Positions 23,746 through 36,909 are shown, counted from the stretch's first letter. The stretch is DNA of 64,000 bases from Diadophis punctatus similis (GCA_023053685.1 JALIGW010000001.1:154000466-154064465), one strand, 5' to 3'. The notes: generated by a model from the sequence alone, not told the origin. A program made the numbers and translations.

Positions 23746-25479
23746 TAAATAAAGAATTTTCTGTGAGATAAGGATGAATGGATGATATAGGTTCTAGTCG
23801 ACCTTATTCTTTGATAAATATGTATTTTAAAGGTGACCCAAGATTATTTATAAAATTATAATGATACACTATAAAAATTTAGTTAGGCAGAATTTGGAAT
23901 TAACTGGAGAATATTGATCAGGTTATGTTCCTATAAAATCAAGATGTGTTTGTATGTTGTCATACACTGTAAATGTTGTTTTTTCTAGAATTGAGGTATA
24001 AATTAAATATTGTGACCAGAAGTATTGGACAGTGCCTCTTTCTGGGATTTGCAAAGTAGATTGGTGGTAGCTTTGAAGACTCCTTTTAAATCCCAAGCGA
24101 TGAAGATCAAATCCCATGATGCCACGGGAGTGATTTAAAGGTCAAGATGATGCAGAGCAAAAAGGAGGAATATGAAATTGGATTACTTGAGCAGGGATAA
24201 ACTATCTGGTTACTCCTAAATAATTTTTTGGCTTAACCAGGATTGAAATTATAATGATTTCTGGATTGTGTATAAGTAAAACAGGCTATGGGGAGGTTTT
24301 TTTATTGTAAGTTTAAAGAGAGGGGCAATTAGCATATTAGCTTATGCTCAATGTGATGAAGGTTGAAAGCTACTTCAACATGTCTTTGTTGCCTTTTTCT
24401 ATTTTCTACTTTTTTCTTCTTTTTTTTCTGCACCTTCTGGACTTTTCTTTTTTCTTCTTGTTTAGTTTGCATCAGCTTTTACTGTGTTTATTAAAAACTT
24501 AAGTATTTTTTTTAAAGTGGGCTTATTTAGCATCTCTATTAACAGCATGAGTACATGAAATGTTATGTGCAATGAGCTTAATGATATGATAATAAAAACA
24601 ACCTATGCCAGAATAAATTCTACATAAAGGAACAGCTTTTTATTTTTATCAGTTGTCTATTTCTACTTTGCAAAATTGCATCTTTCTTGAAGTTTATAAA
24701 CCATAAAGAATTATATTAATTTATCAGGTGAAATATCTTAACAGGTTACACATATTCAATCAAGTAAAGTGCATTAGTTGGGCATATTAACATGCATTGC
24801 TGATTAGGAGAATATATGGAGTATCTTCTTAGCCAAGTATTAGCTTGACAAGGACAACTAGGTAATTAATATGAAAATATAGTATTTTCTTCAGTGTCAT
24901 GATACAACTCCATCACATAATACAGTTATGAGATTGTTGGTATCTTACACTTTCTTAATGATGTTTATTCATTCATTAATTAATTACTACAATTACTTAT
25001 ATCCAACAATCATGAAAAAATAATCTCAAAGAACAATATAAAACAATTGTAAATAAAAACATAATAAATATGACTTACAAGCAAACAACTCCTAAAAATT
25101 CTTCCTACAGAGCTGTTAATAGTAGATAGTCCTGAGGTGGAGAAGGGAAAAGCCCACTTGGGCACAGGAGAAATGATAGGAATTACTTTCTAAGCACTTC
25201 ATGTCATTTCAGCACACATATAATCATATGAGAGAATAATATTTTGCTATCAGGGAATGGGAATTATAAATATACTAAAATATCCCCAACAATTTTTCAG
25301 ACTTAAATGGTTGTATTTAAGTACTGAAACAATGTTGTAGTGAAGGGCTTCCCCCTTGGATATACACTTTTGCAAAATGGCTGCTGTGGAGAATATGACC
25401 ACTTATGAGACACTCACTTCAGAAAAGCCAAAATGGTGGTACTAAGACAAACAGGTGGAACCCAATTTAAAATGTAAAA
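23746..25479. other. AT-rich, nothing recognised
   Basis: Long A/T-biased DNA with no recognisable element. Confidence 0.5.
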
Positions 25480-25596
25480 GTGAAGTCTCAACTCACAAAA
25501 CCACTCTTTGAAATTCTAATGTGTGTTTTAACAGGACACCTATTTCATAGCAGACAAATTTCTCTTTTTTTGACATTCAACTTTTTTCATTCCAAC

Positions 25597-25923
25597 ATGT
25601 CTCCACCAAAATACAGACCTAGAGGGAGAGCGAAAGAGAAGACCTTTACCCAGACACAGAGATCCACCTGCTTGGAAGAGTACATTGAAGAAATGAGAAA
25701 AGGGAACCTTTCTATAGTTATATTAAGCCAAACTAATTCCCTTCCAACTATTGAAGCGTATCTATATGAAAAAGAATGGATAGAGGAGGAGGAGCACAGG
25801 CTTCTAAGCTTATATTGGAAGAACTTCAAAGGCACCATTATTCTCATGGACACCATAAATAGTTCTGTCAATCAAAATTTAGATTTAATTGCCAATTTTT
25901 TAGTGTTCTGGGAATACATCTAA
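25597..25923 (+). CDS. Unassigned 108-codon ORF with protein-like composition
   Basis: The frame is open from at least 25480, and I place the likely start at the ATG at 25597 because the residues before it are hydrophobic and intron-like. From there the product begins MSPPKYRPRGRAKEK, a basic Pro/Arg start. It then has mixed helices with an acidic EKEWIEEEEHR patch and a hydrophobic end. It does not look like a LINE, Tc1 or hAT protein I know. It is uninterrupted, unlike the surrounding AT-rich DNA. It could be a retrocopy, a fragment of an unrecognised element, a lone exon, or chance. Confidence 0.25.
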   Translation: MSPPKYRPRGRAKEKTFTQTQRSTCLEEYIEEMRKGNLSIVILSQTNSLPTIEAYLYEKEWIEEEEHRLLSLYWKNFKGTIILMDTINSSVNQNLDLIANFLVFWEYI

Positions 25924-26966
25924 ATAATTGTTATCTTGGTGTTGCAATGTTAAAGGTACACATAATTTACAATGTGGTTAAGTAATCATAAGCGCATCAA
26001 TATTGGATTGTATCCTGTGGTGATTTTCCCTTGTCACAATCTTTCTAGAAGCTACATACCAGTAGTGGACAGAAACAAAGCAAAAAAAAATAGTCCATTC
26101 CCTAATACATGTTCCCTAATACATATTCACAGCTACTTGTACACATCCATACCCCACTAATACCTAGAATTTGTAATGTAATCATAGATAGTCACATAAT
26201 ATCTCTTTCTGTATATAAATCAGATGAAGAAATATCCGTACGGGAATTTATTTAAGCTTTAAAGGTTTGGTTAAAACCATGGAGAGGGTAAGGACAAAAC
26301 TGGAGACCCAAGTTTGGATAGAGGTTCCTGTAGTGGCAATCCCCCAGCTGTCAGATACAGTGACCAACTAGGATTATGTAGCTGTTTAGATTTTGAGAAA
26401 AAAATACGTCCATTATTGTGATCTGAATAATTGCATATCCATATGTCCAAACCTTTTCTTTGCTATTGATAGCTTTTCTTTACAATTGTAAGAAACTATA
26501 CACTTTTGATTTTGCTTTATTAGATATACTGATTTAGAAATAAGTGACCTCACATTTATTTCTTCATATGATTAAAAATTTAAAATCTTTGATGCTTAAT
26601 TAACTACCACTATAATAGCAACAACAACAAATTAAAGCATAGAAGTAATCTATCAGATCAGGATGATTCAGTATTATTATAGTTACATATATTTTATTCT
26701 GGTTTCCTAGAATTTAGGAATGCAGGTGAAAAGAACCAATTATGGATTTTTAGTAAAAATGCATTAACTTGAAGAGACCAGGGGTTAATAGAAAAAATAT
26801 TTGCCAATTTTTTGCCATTATTGAAATAAATATTTGCTATTAATTCTACTCAGAGAAAAGACAACTTTGTTCTTTCTTTCTTGGTGTGTTCTAAAATATG
26901 AGGGAAGTTCACTGGAATTAAGTGAATTTAAGAGCAAAGAGTAATTTTTTGTTACGATGGTTATAG
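25924..26966. other. AT-rich, nothing recognised
   Basis: No repeat or coding signature. Confidence 0.5.
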
Positions 26967-26974
26967 ATGTAGAC

Positions 26975-27107
26975 CAGGGGTGTCAAACTCACATCATCAT
27001 ATCGTCATCACATGATGTACCATGACTTCCCCCCTTTGCTAAAGCGGGGGTGGGCGTGGCCAGCGTGTGACGCATCCGGCCCGTGGGCCGCGAGTTTCAC
27101 ATCCCTG
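26975..27107. mobile_element. 133-bp hAT-type MITE (CAGGGGTGTCAAACT family)
   Basis: The ends are CAGGGGTGTCAAACTC and GAGTTTCACATCCCTG. The duplication ATGTAGAC is perfect (26967-26974, 27108-27115). It shares the GGGTGGGCGTGGCCAGCG core with 3967. Confidence 0.9.
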
Positions 27108-27115
27108 ATGTAGAC

Positions 27116-27670
27116 AAATGAGCAAAAATAGATTGTGACATCATTTCAATTCATTATATATGTAATTAATGGAACTAGTAACTTTTAAATCATAATTAAA
27201 TCATGTTATTCTGTATATTGTATTATGAACATTTGGATAAAAAAGTATGCCTTTCAATGATTACCCAACCTCCACCATCACCACTACTTTAGTGGATAAG
27301 TCAACTATTTCTGTTTTAACATTGTGGAGATTTATTTCCACAAATCACAGGAAAGGAACCTTTTACTGTTTTAAGATTTAAATTACAGTGAGAAACAAAC
27401 TATACTTTATCTTATTAAGGGTACATGGCAGCTGTTGTATATTGGCATTTAGAGTCATATTGTGTTTTCCTTAGATAAGGATTTTTTTGGTCCCTCAGCA
27501 AAATGTAACATTTGAGAATTTGCACAATTAACTACTACATCTTTCATATATTCCATGCAGAAATAGAAAAATAGGTACTGTAGACTAAATACTAACTATT
27601 GCATTTGAACTGAAGTAAGCAATATAAGACTGCAGATTAATTAAAACCATCCAATTATTTCTCCTCAGCA
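27116..27670. other. No feature recognised
   Basis: AT-rich DNA. Confidence 0.5.
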
Positions 27671-27673
27671 TAT

Positions 27674-27716
<43 letters not shown>

Positions 27717-27760
27717 TTTCTTGGTTCTTATATGCCGCCCTACTCCCAAGGGACAATATA
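27671..27760 (-). mobile_element. Antisense L2 extreme 3' end with (ATTT)n tail
   Basis: The (ATTT)n run at 27671-27719 is followed by CTTATATGCCGCCCTACTCCC. That is the complement of the L2 terminal hairpin GGGCGGCATATAAG seen intact near 61950. Confidence 0.7.
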
Positions 27761-28618
27761 AATTGCTGTGTTTACCTTGCACAGTAATTTAGTGGTTGTT
27801 CTGGTTGTTCTGGCAGAAAGGAAAAGTACAAATTTATCTAAGAGGAAGGATAAGAATATTAGGCCCATGGACCCAATCTTTATTTAATTTGAAAAAAAAA
27901 AGCTGAGTTGCTTGATAATGAAATTCATGTTGTATTTAACCATGGTATAAGAAAACCATGTGCAACATGAATGACCCTCCCACATGTTCAAAGAGGCTAT
28001 GAAAAGTATTTCCTTTTTCTACAATAGATCTTGTTTTGGGATGTACTGTATGTTAGCTTAGGAAGAGTGTTTTTATGTGGAAAATTGAGAGAGACCTTTA
28101 GAATATTCATACATAAAATTAACCATCTTGGAGAAGAGAACATTCACAGAAATACCAGGCTTTTATAATATTTGCTATTAGGCAATAGCTGGATGCCTTA
28201 TGTTGTTCTGAGTTTCCAATGACAGATTTTGTGAGATTAACTACTTATCATCTAGTAGGATGATCTACTGGATATTTTTTCTGTGGAGGCACCTGCATTC
28301 TAGAATGGTATCTCCTCAGAGACTCCCATGCCTCCCATTATTATGACATTCCAGAATGCACAGAAAATCTGCTAGCACTGGTGATATTACATAGGTAATG
28401 AAACATCTGCAAAAAAACCACCAAGCACAGAGCACCAAGGACCCTGCCTGCTTTTCCCTGCTTTTTCCCTGACTGTTGTTGAACCTCTCTAAGATGTGGT
28501 TTTGTTTTTGTATGAATCTTCTTTTTCTGATGCAAATCTTTTCCTTCCTCTTTTGATTTCATTGTTTTAGCTTTTTTTATAACATTTAGAGATGTCACAG
28601 ATTGGACATTTTTAAACC
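27761..28618. other. No feature recognised
   Basis: AT-rich; no recognisable element. Confidence 0.5.
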
Positions 28619-28881
<263 letters not shown>

Positions 28882-28964
28882 AATGCAAATAGGAAGAATT
28901 CTAAAGCTTCTATCTCCATTCAATTTAAAAAGACAATAATAATAAAAGCGCCATCTCTCTAGGC

Positions 28965-29100
28965 CTGGCCTGTCAAACTGGCGGTCTACAGGCCAGATAC
29001 GGCCCATGCAGGCCATGCCTACCCCGGCTCCGCAAAGGCAAAAAACATATCGCGATATGTCACGATATGGCCCACGATGCGAGCAGATTTGACACCCCTG
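28965..29100. mobile_element. 136-bp hAT-type MITE, diverged
   Basis: The left end is CTGGCCTGTCAAACTGG and the right end is ATTTGACACCCCTG. The duplication CTCTAGGC/CTCTAGGG (28957-28964, 29101-29108) is 7/8 identical. The interior contains several copies of CGATATG. Confidence 0.8.
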
Positions 29101-29108
29101 CTCTAGGG

Positions 29109-29789
29109 GTGAAAAACAAAAATGGCATTCATTTCATTTTGCCTTCAAGAGTGTTCAATGGTTGTACTCAGCTGCATGGAACCTTCTAACATCTCATTAC
29201 AGCCCTCCCCCTCCCAAAGCTGAATGTGGGCTTCAGTGAACAACACTTGGTTTTGTAACTGTAACTGTAGTTCTTCAGTCAACCACTCATCTATTCTGAT
29301 TTTTTTCCAGGAACCTCACTATACCTTTGTGTTTATTGGGTTAGTCTTCAGAACCAGGTCTGCCTCCTATGTTCTAAGCTTCATTGGGCAGCACTTCTAG
29401 AAAGTACTTTATCAAACAAACAAATAATGCTGATAATACAACTGTTTAAGCAACAATTCTTATGGGACCATCTGCTTCAAAAAGAAGGCTATGTATAGGA
29501 AAAAAAATAACTTCAGGAAGTTTGTCCTGGTTTCTCAAAATTGTCTGCATTTAGAGAACAACATCGATAAAACGGAGTCCTCGGAAAGAGCAATCATTGG
29601 AACATAGGGAGTGGAAAATATCCTATAAGGGTTGAAATTGTTGCACATGCTTAGATTGGAGCTTTTAAAAAAATAACATGCAGATACCTAAAAGTTACTA
29701 AGCAAATTGTTCTCAGGTTGGATTAAAATCAGTGGGTGAAAATTGTAGGAAAACAATGTTTGACTGAACCTTAAGACAAACTTTCTAAA
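29109..29789. other. No feature recognised
   Basis: Unassigned. Confidence 0.5.
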
Positions 29790-29997
29790 CATAAACAGAG
29801 GAGACATCTGATTGAAGATCTGGAGAGGTCAATTTTGCTTGAAGTGTTTAAATAGAAGCTATATAGCCACTTTTTCAGAATGCTGTATATTAAAATTTAA
29901 AACTGCATACCTTGCACTGAAGAGAAATTGGAGTAGGTGTAGGTGACCTCCAAGATTCCTTCCAACTCCATGATGTAACGATTCTGCAAATTGGTAG
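29790..29997 (+). mobile_element. CR1 LINE 3' end
   Basis: GGTGACCTCCAAGATTCCTTCC followed by AACTCCATGATGTAACGATTCTG matches the hallmark CR1 terminus (a GATTCT-type octamer end). The upstream part (ATAGAAGCTATATAGCCACT) fits the preceding CR1 3' region. Confidence 0.7.
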
Positions 29998-30942
29998 ACA
30001 TTTAAAAAAAAATTCCATTGGATAAAACTCTGGATGGAAGACAATGCAATATATTTGAGACACACAAAGAATCTCCTTAATTTCACAGGTAATATAAGGA
30101 GAAAAATACAATTCAGAAAGTGAGAGGGGAGGGTTTGGAGTAGTCTGTTATTTTCTTAAGTAGAATCTAGCTGTGCTTGTCATCACTTTTGTCTGCTCAT
30201 ATTGATTCTTTTTCATTAGGGAGATGTTTGCCAGGTCTGGCAGCCATTTAGTATATGAACACCTCCAATGTTTCCCACTGTCTCAAAGCAATTTGCTTCA
30301 TGACTGTGAAATTTGCTGATCATACGTAAGACTGAGCTTTGTGAATTGATGACAAGTGAAATTTCAACAGTGAAAGCATAGCCTTAATAGATCTAGATTT
30401 AATATTCTGTGAGGGCATGTTATATGGGCATTGTTCCTTGGCTTGGCTTCCACCACTGACTTTAGCAATGCCTCTAAAGTTTCTCAGGGTGAATGCCTGA
30501 TTTGCTACCTGCCAAATCAAGCAAAACTGAGCATTACAGCTTGTGGTGTTCATTTGAGCTGCCATACATTTGAGAACTTATGCCTGAATAATAACTATAT
30601 TATTACGAACCTTATAATAGTATGCATATTTCAGTTTTCAGAATATATGGGTTGAAGCCAACATTAGGTCTACGTTATATGAGCTCAAGCCTCACAAAGC
30701 CCAAAATTGAGATGCCAGAAAATAGCTATTGTATTTGAGATAATAGTGAAACTGTTTTAAGTATTTTGGACTCAAACCTCCATGACCTCTAGTGTATCTG
30801 TCCAGTGGTTATGAATATTGCCTATAGAACACTCTTGGAGGGCCCTGCTGAGAGGAAATACCCCTGAAGATTGAGTGTGGAAGTAAAATGGAAAAAGAAC
30901 AAAATAAATATAGTTCATAAACTAAAATCAGGATAGTTTCTG
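29998..30942. other. No feature recognised
   Basis: Short frames on both strands (for example 30320-30565 minus) have no motif. Confidence 0.5.
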
Positions 30943-30950
30943 CCTTAGAT

Positions 30951-31084
30951 CAGGGGTGTCAAACTCACGGCCTGCAGGCCGGATGCGTCATGTGCTGGCC
31001 ACGCCCACCCCCATTTTAGCGAAGGGGAAAAAGTCACGATACGTCATGTGACAACAATGTGACACCGCGAGTTTGATACCGCTG
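30951..31084. mobile_element. 134-bp hAT-type MITE (CAGGGGTGTCAAACT family)
   Basis: It starts CAGGGGTGTCAAACTCACGG and ends GAGTTTGATACCGCTG. The duplication CCTTAGAT is perfect (30943-30950, 31085-31092). The core is inverted relative to 3967 (GGCCACGCCCACCCCC). Confidence 0.9.
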
Positions 31085-31406
31085 CCTTAGATAAACAGCT
31101 TTTTGGCCACCAAGAAGTCAGCATGTTGATAGAGTCTGAAATGTAAAGTTTAATAGCTGTAATGGAACAATTAACTAATTGTACAAGCATAAACTACCTG
31201 ATATAACTGCACTAAATGCTTATCTTTGATTATTTACTTGGAAACAATTTTAATAATATCGAAGAGTTGGATTGGAACAGAATTAGATGCATCTAGAAAC
31301 CATTAACCATTAATGAAGCACCTAGCACCTAAAAACCATTAATAACAATGACAGTGGTCATGTATTACACTAAATTGCGAAGTGTTTATTCATCGTTTGT
31401 TGACTA

Positions 31407-31796
31407 CAGGTAATTCTTGACTTACCACCACAATTGAGCCCATAATTTTGGTTGCTAAACAAGATAGTTGTTAAGTGAGCTTTGCCTCATTTTATAACCT
31501 TTGTTGCCACAATTATTAAGTGAACCACTGCAGTTATAAAGTTAGTAACATGGCTGTCAAGTAAATCTGGCTTCCCCATTGACTTACTTTGTCAGAAGTT
31601 TTCAGGAGGTGATCACATGACTCCATGACACTGCAACCATCATAAATATGAACCAGTTGCCAAGCATCTGAATTTCACATGGCCATGGGGATTATGCATC
31701 AGTCATAAATGTGAAAAACGGTCATAAGCCATTTTTAGTGCCATTGTAACTTCAAACGGTCACTAAATGAAAGATTGTAAGTCAAGGACTACCTCT
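31407..31796. mobile_element. Mariner-like MITE
   Basis: The left end is ACAGGTAATTCTTGACTTACC and the right end is TAAGTCAAGGACTACCT. Its body aligns with 9150-9537. Confidence 0.8.
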
Positions 31797-32787
31797 TTAT
31801 CATACTATTAGAATATTTGAGATCTGATGCATAATGCAACATGCAGCCATTCAGGGAGTGTTACCTAAAGACCCACCAACCCTAATTGCTAAGAGACTCT
31901 TTTGTTTGTGTCAAACTAGAAATGTGTTAAATCAATAAATCAACCAACTATCATAATTATATCAGCAGCATGTGAAACGTCAATCAGAAAGGAAAAGAAA
32001 ACAGAAAAATCAGAACTGCTTCTGTTTTTTATCAATGGTTTAATAAGAGGTGTTTGATTAGTGCTGATTCAGTTTTATTTCATTCCTTGACTGTGGTCCC
32101 CTTGCTAGTTGTAGCTGCCAAATCTACTATTGTCTTTTAGCAGGGTGTCTGATTTTGGGTTGTGACATACTGTGCTCTTCTTTATGCAGGTGTTCTTTGT
32201 AGTTGTGCTAAGGAGTTGGATCCTGGACCAGATTAGCATTTTTCCTCTTTTCATTTCTGTCTTAGATTCTACAAGATAAATGAAGAAAATCAATATCATA
32301 TCTTCTACGCATTGTTTCCCTTTTCTAATCATTTGTATTAAACAATGGCCCTTGACAGTGCACAAAATTTGCAAGGCTCCAGATGACCTTTGACCTCTCT
32401 GTTTGTATTTCGCTTAGATTGATTTTAGTTTACCTCAAATGCGTAATTCCCTATTGCTAATATATCTGATGCAACTTTCCCCCCCAAGAAACCCTATTTT
32501 AGTTTCAGCTGGTATGAATTAATGCTCAACTAATATAAGAGTAGATGATAATGCTGTCTTTTATCTACAAATTGACATTATTGGATCCATTCATTGTCTT
32601 AAAACAAACTACAAGATTGTGATATAAACAGATGCTGTATGCTATATTGTCTTTTTTCTTTTCTTTCTATCTATCAAATTACTACCTGAGGGTAGAATTT
32701 TTCTACAGAGTTATTGGCATGTAGACATAAACTGTTTTTCTTTTCTTTAAAAAAGGATTGGAAGTCACCCAATCTTTATATGCTTTA
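31797..32787. other. No feature recognised
   Basis: AT-rich DNA; unassigned. Confidence 0.5.
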
Positions 32788-32850
32788 TGATAGATGGATG
32801 GATGGATGGATGGATGGATGGATGGATGGATGGATGGATGATAGATAGAT
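32788..32850. repeat. (GATG)n/(ATAG)n microsatellite
   Basis: About 13 GATG units with ATAG at the edges. Confidence 0.95.
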
Positions 32851-34976
32851 ACATCTTCACTTCTGAATTATCACTTAATGCAGGTTCTTTTTATTTAACA
32901 TTATTTTTCACCCAATAAACCAAAATTTATGTGTCTCTGCTTTGAAATACATACTGAAAAAATAGAGAACTATTTTAATATCCTCATACAGATGGATAGT
33001 TTACTGAGGCAAGTGTTACATTTTGTTGTGTATCAATTCATTTACTTACAAATGTAGTCACAATTATGCGCTATATTTCAGTCCATGAGTATTTACAAAA
33101 TGTAAAATGCTACTCTTTAATCTTGTTTAAATTTTCCCCTTTGTTACATAGTCTTTTATTCTTTGTATTTTTGTCAACCAATAGTCTATAGGATTTTTCA
33201 TTTAAGGTGAAGTGTCAACTCCAGCAGAAAATAAGTGAAGAATTCTCTTTTGTAAGCTATAATTGAGGTTATGGTATGGAAGTTTGCCTTTGGCAGATTT
33301 CTATTACTGAGAAATTGAAACCATGATTTTGACTGCAGAGTAAGCAAAATAAATGAATTATTAGAGACATAGGGAGAATTAAAGTGCAGTAGGAAGTTAA
33401 CTGAAGCGAAATTCAATATATTGACATTTTTAAAGACACAAGATTATTTCAAGCAATGTAACTGTGAATAACCTAGTTTTCTTTAATTATTATTTTTATT
33501 ACCACATGAACAATCTCTGCTCAAAACATATTTTCTCTATTGTGTGAACTGTTAATTGAAAGTTAGCAAATTACCACAGTGTGTGACAAGCGGGGTAGCC
33601 CTGTGTAGAATGTAAATATTATATAATGTTTTCTTTGATAACAATTCATAATTAATCATAATGGGGTTGATTTCCAGTTACTAAAAGTGAACATCAATAA
33701 GAAATGTATAGTTTGTGAAATGTTAATTAGAAAGAGCAGCACTCTAGCAGAACTTTAAAAAAATCTAAATATCTTTAAACAGCTCAAATAAGTGTTGTTT
33801 GAATGTTCACAGTGATTCTAATCTTCACTATTGTTCCTAAATGCCATTATGATAAGAAATTGAGGGGATGATTGTGTTAGACTGTTGTAGCCGAGCAACA
33901 AAATTATCTTGTTATCTGAAAAATACAGATTTAGCCCTAGAATTTCTATGACTTATGGTCCCAATAAATTTAGTGGGGATTGTGTTAGAGAAGCAACCTA
34001 GCTCTACATGGCTATGAAACTTATGGGGAGCAGCTCTCGTATTTAACTGAAGGTCGTGTTTTTGAGAAAACAGATATTAGTCTCTTTTTCCATCCGCCTT
34101 TCCCTCATTTAGTTTTGTGAGGTGTCACATGTTTTTTTGTTCATGAGCTGATAAAAGAACTCATTGAGATTAGATTTCAGTGGAATATATGAAAAACAAT
34201 GAAAGATTGCACTTACTATATATAGTTTTAATTCCAACAAGATATCTTTTTAGAGTGTTGCTACAATCATGCTTTTTTCCAGAAACAAAGATTTAAACAG
34301 AAAGCTAAAGTTAGTTAGTGACAAGATGGACTGAAATGTTTTTCATTACTCAGTATTCTTAGCAAAATGCTTCAAACAAATTGGATAATGGAATTAAATT
34401 GCATTAAAACGGATACTGGCCTTAAAGCAATCATTCAGTAAAGTATTTCAGTGGATGAAAATTGCATTTGATATGCAAAAAAGTACAATAAATGAATAAT
34501 TTCAATATGGAAGAGTGATGGATAGATGGAATAACAAACTTTTAGTGCTGAATAAATATATTGTATAGACATATAATTGTCTGAAGCTAAAACAAAAATA
34601 TATCCCATGTTTTCTCTTTCAAGAGTATGCCTTCAAAATATTTAAAAATGTTTAAAAGACTGTAATGCAGTTATTCTTTTCCTGGGTAATTATTGCTTTT
34701 CCTTAAGTACACATACCAAATGATTTGTTCCTGTGGCAATTTGGCAATTGCATTTGAAATTAACTGTTGAGCAGCTGTGTTTTTGTCAAAGTGTTGAGAA
34801 AGGGTTAAGGGGGAAAGCATTCCCAGGTGTGTTTTTGTTAATAGGTTTAAAAGCCAGGAATTGTCAAAAAGATCAGGGTTTCATTGAACACCTGGCTATA
34901 TTGATAAATGAAGAATGATTAATAGCTGCCTTATTTAGGGTTGCCATTTTTCTCTATGGACAAGGACAGAGAGATG
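32851..34976. other. Long AT-rich stretch without recognisable elements
   Basis: It is the longest block free of identifiable repeats in the window, together with 54.8-57.0 kb. That may reflect unique, possibly constrained sequence. No coding frame is convincing. Confidence 0.4.
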
Positions 34977-35185
34977 TACAGTGCATTCAGAAAATATTCA
35001 GACCCCCTTTACTTTTGTCAATTTTGTTATGCTGCAGCCTGATTCTACAGTTGTTGAAATCCATTTTTCTCATTAATCTATACTCAGTACATAATGAAAA
35101 AAAGTGAAAACAGAATTCTAGAAATGTCTGTAAATTTATGAAAAAGAAAAAAACTGAAATATCACATTGGCATAAGTATTCAGAC

Positions 35186-35412
35186 CAGTAGTGGGTTTCA
35201 CTTACCTTCGCTACCGGTTCGGAACTGTGAACGCGCACACGTGCTTTGCACACACGTGCTTTGTGCACGCGGGGTAGCTTCTGCGCATGCGCAGAACCTT
35301 CTGCGCATGCGCAGATCATCTGTGATGACGTCTGGGCAGGTGGCCGGAGCCTCCCGTCACCGCCGCTACCGGTGCACTCGAACCGGGGCAAACCGGTAGC
35401 AACCAACCACTG
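35186..35412. mobile_element. 227-bp hAT-type MITE inserted in Tc1
   Basis: The ends are CAGTAGTGGGTTTCAC and AACCAACCACTG. The duplication ATTCAGAC/AGTCAGAC (35178-35185, 35413-35420) is 7/8 identical. Two exact TGCGCATGCGCA palindromes lie at 35282-35293 and 35302-35313. Same terminus family as 4295. Confidence 0.85.
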
Positions 35413-35616
35413 AGTCAGACCCTTTGCAACAAAATGTGAAATTTAGCTCAGATGTTTCCCAGTTCTCTTGATACAGTAGTTGCTGACATGTTTCTACACC
35501 TTGATTGGAGTCCCCCTGTGGTAAATTAAATTGATTGGACATGATTTAGGAAAGGCACACGCCCCTCTATAGAAGGCCTCACAGCTGACAATGCATACTG
35601 TAGCAGAATAAAAGCC

Positions 35617-35870
35617 ATGAGGTCAAAGGAACTGCCAGCAGAACTCAGAGACAGTATTATTGCAAGGCTCAGATCTGGGGAAGGCTACAATAAAATTTCT
35701 GCTGCATTGAAGGTTCCTGAGAGCACAGTGGCCTCCATAATTCTCAGATGGAAGAAGTTTGGCACAACCAGAACTCTTTCAAGAGCTGGTCATCTAGTCA
35801 AACTGAGCAATTGGGGGAGAAGGGCCACCGGGGCTCTTCCCATAATACTTTCCACATTGCCAATTTTATG
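35617..35870 (+). pseudogene. Tc1 transposase N-terminal fragment
   Basis: The frame starts MRSKELPAELRDSIIARLRS at 35617, the normal start of this Tc1 transposase type. It keeps the first helix-turn-helix (GYNKISAALKVPESTVASII) and the RWKKFGTTRTLSRAGH linker. A recognisable KLSNWGRRA follows and then homology stops near residue 75. The second DNA-binding subdomain and the DDE catalytic domain are absent, so it cannot transpose. A full protein would be about 340 residues. Confidence 0.88.
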
Positions 35871-36197
35871 AAAATGAAAAAAGGGGGGTGATGAATAGAG
35901 GGCAAAACACTTTTTTTGTAATTGTTCCGGAACTATGATACATGATGCTCCTGAAGAGACAGTGGTGCTTTCACTCTTGACAGTGAATATATTCATTAAT
36001 TTATAAATGGGCCTTTGTTGCCTTTGACCAGTAGTTTGATAAGAATTGGACAACTCTTGACTGTGTTGGTTATTTTTACCAGTAGAGTGGGAGACATACC
36101 TTTGAGAAATTGTCTGTGTGAGATACTGTATATCATCTACACACCAGCAACGGTAATTTGATTTGAGCAGTATTTAACCATAACGAATAATGTTAGA
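35871..36197. other. No feature recognised
   Basis: Unassigned sequence after the Tc1 truncation point. Confidence 0.5.
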
Positions 36198-36405
36198 AAG
36201 CCTGTTTAGTGTAGTGGTTAAGGCATCAGGCTAGAAACTGGAAGTTCTAGTCCTGCCTTAGGGATAAAGCCAGCTGGCCAGTCATGTTCTGTCAGCCCTA
36301 GAAAGGATACAATCACAAACCACTCCTAAGAATCCTTGTCAAGAAAACAACAGGGATTTTTCCAACTATTGTCTGATAATCAGAGACAATTCAATGGAAG
36401 AAAAA
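36198..36405 (+). mobile_element. tRNA-derived squamate SINE, second family
   Basis: A box GTGTAGTGGTTAAGGCATC, B-box-like AGTTCTAGTCCTGCC, body GGATACAATCACAAACCACTCC, then CTTGTCAAGAAAAC. An antisense copy is at 57821-58022. Confidence 0.75.
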
Positions 36406-36712
36406 GATGCTCCCTCTGTTTGTTAAGATAACAAACAGAGGTCTAAGATAGACCTGATTTGAGGTTCACCAAGTGATTAATTTGTATTAATGTTTACAAA
36501 TCCTTGCATGTGATAACAAATCTTTGGCTTATTGTAGTTAGTTTGTGGTTTTAATCACCACATGTAAAGGTGTTCCTATGGTATCTCCTCAGGAATTAAA
36601 TTGAAGTTTGATCCAATACTTCCATGACCTTAACAATTTTTTTACTCTTTTTTTCTCTCAATATTTTTTTTAGTAAATTGCATGGGATTGTATTTTAAAT
36701 TGTAATATAATT

Positions 36713-36794
36713 GTAAGCAATATAAATATACATTGCTTACTGGTGTAAACCGCATAGAGAGTGCTTGCACTATGAGGCAGTATATAAGTCTCAC
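36713..36794 (+). mobile_element. MIR-like SINE 3' tail fragment
   Basis: ATATACATTGCTTACTGG through GCAGTATATAAGTCTC is the last ~80 bp of the family. It faces the minus-strand copy at 36911. Confidence 0.8.
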
Positions 36795-36842
36795 AAATTA
36801 ATTAATTAATTAGTTAGTTAGTTAGTTAGTTTGTTTGTTTGT

Positions 36843-36909
<67 letters not shown>

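Larger units (their letters stand above)
34979..35870 (+). mobile_element. Truncated Tc1-like transposon with nested hAT-type element
   Basis: Left terminus CAGTGCATTCAGAAAATATTC after a TA at 34977-34978. The 5' non-coding region (ACCTTGATTGGAGTCC..., TTGATTGGACATGATTTAGG) and a transposase N-terminus follow. The right two-thirds and right terminal repeat are missing; similarity stops at about 35845-35870. The element at 35186-35412 interrupts its 5' part. The sequence closely resembles, from memory, a Tc1 lineage common in teleost fish. Confidence 0.85.
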
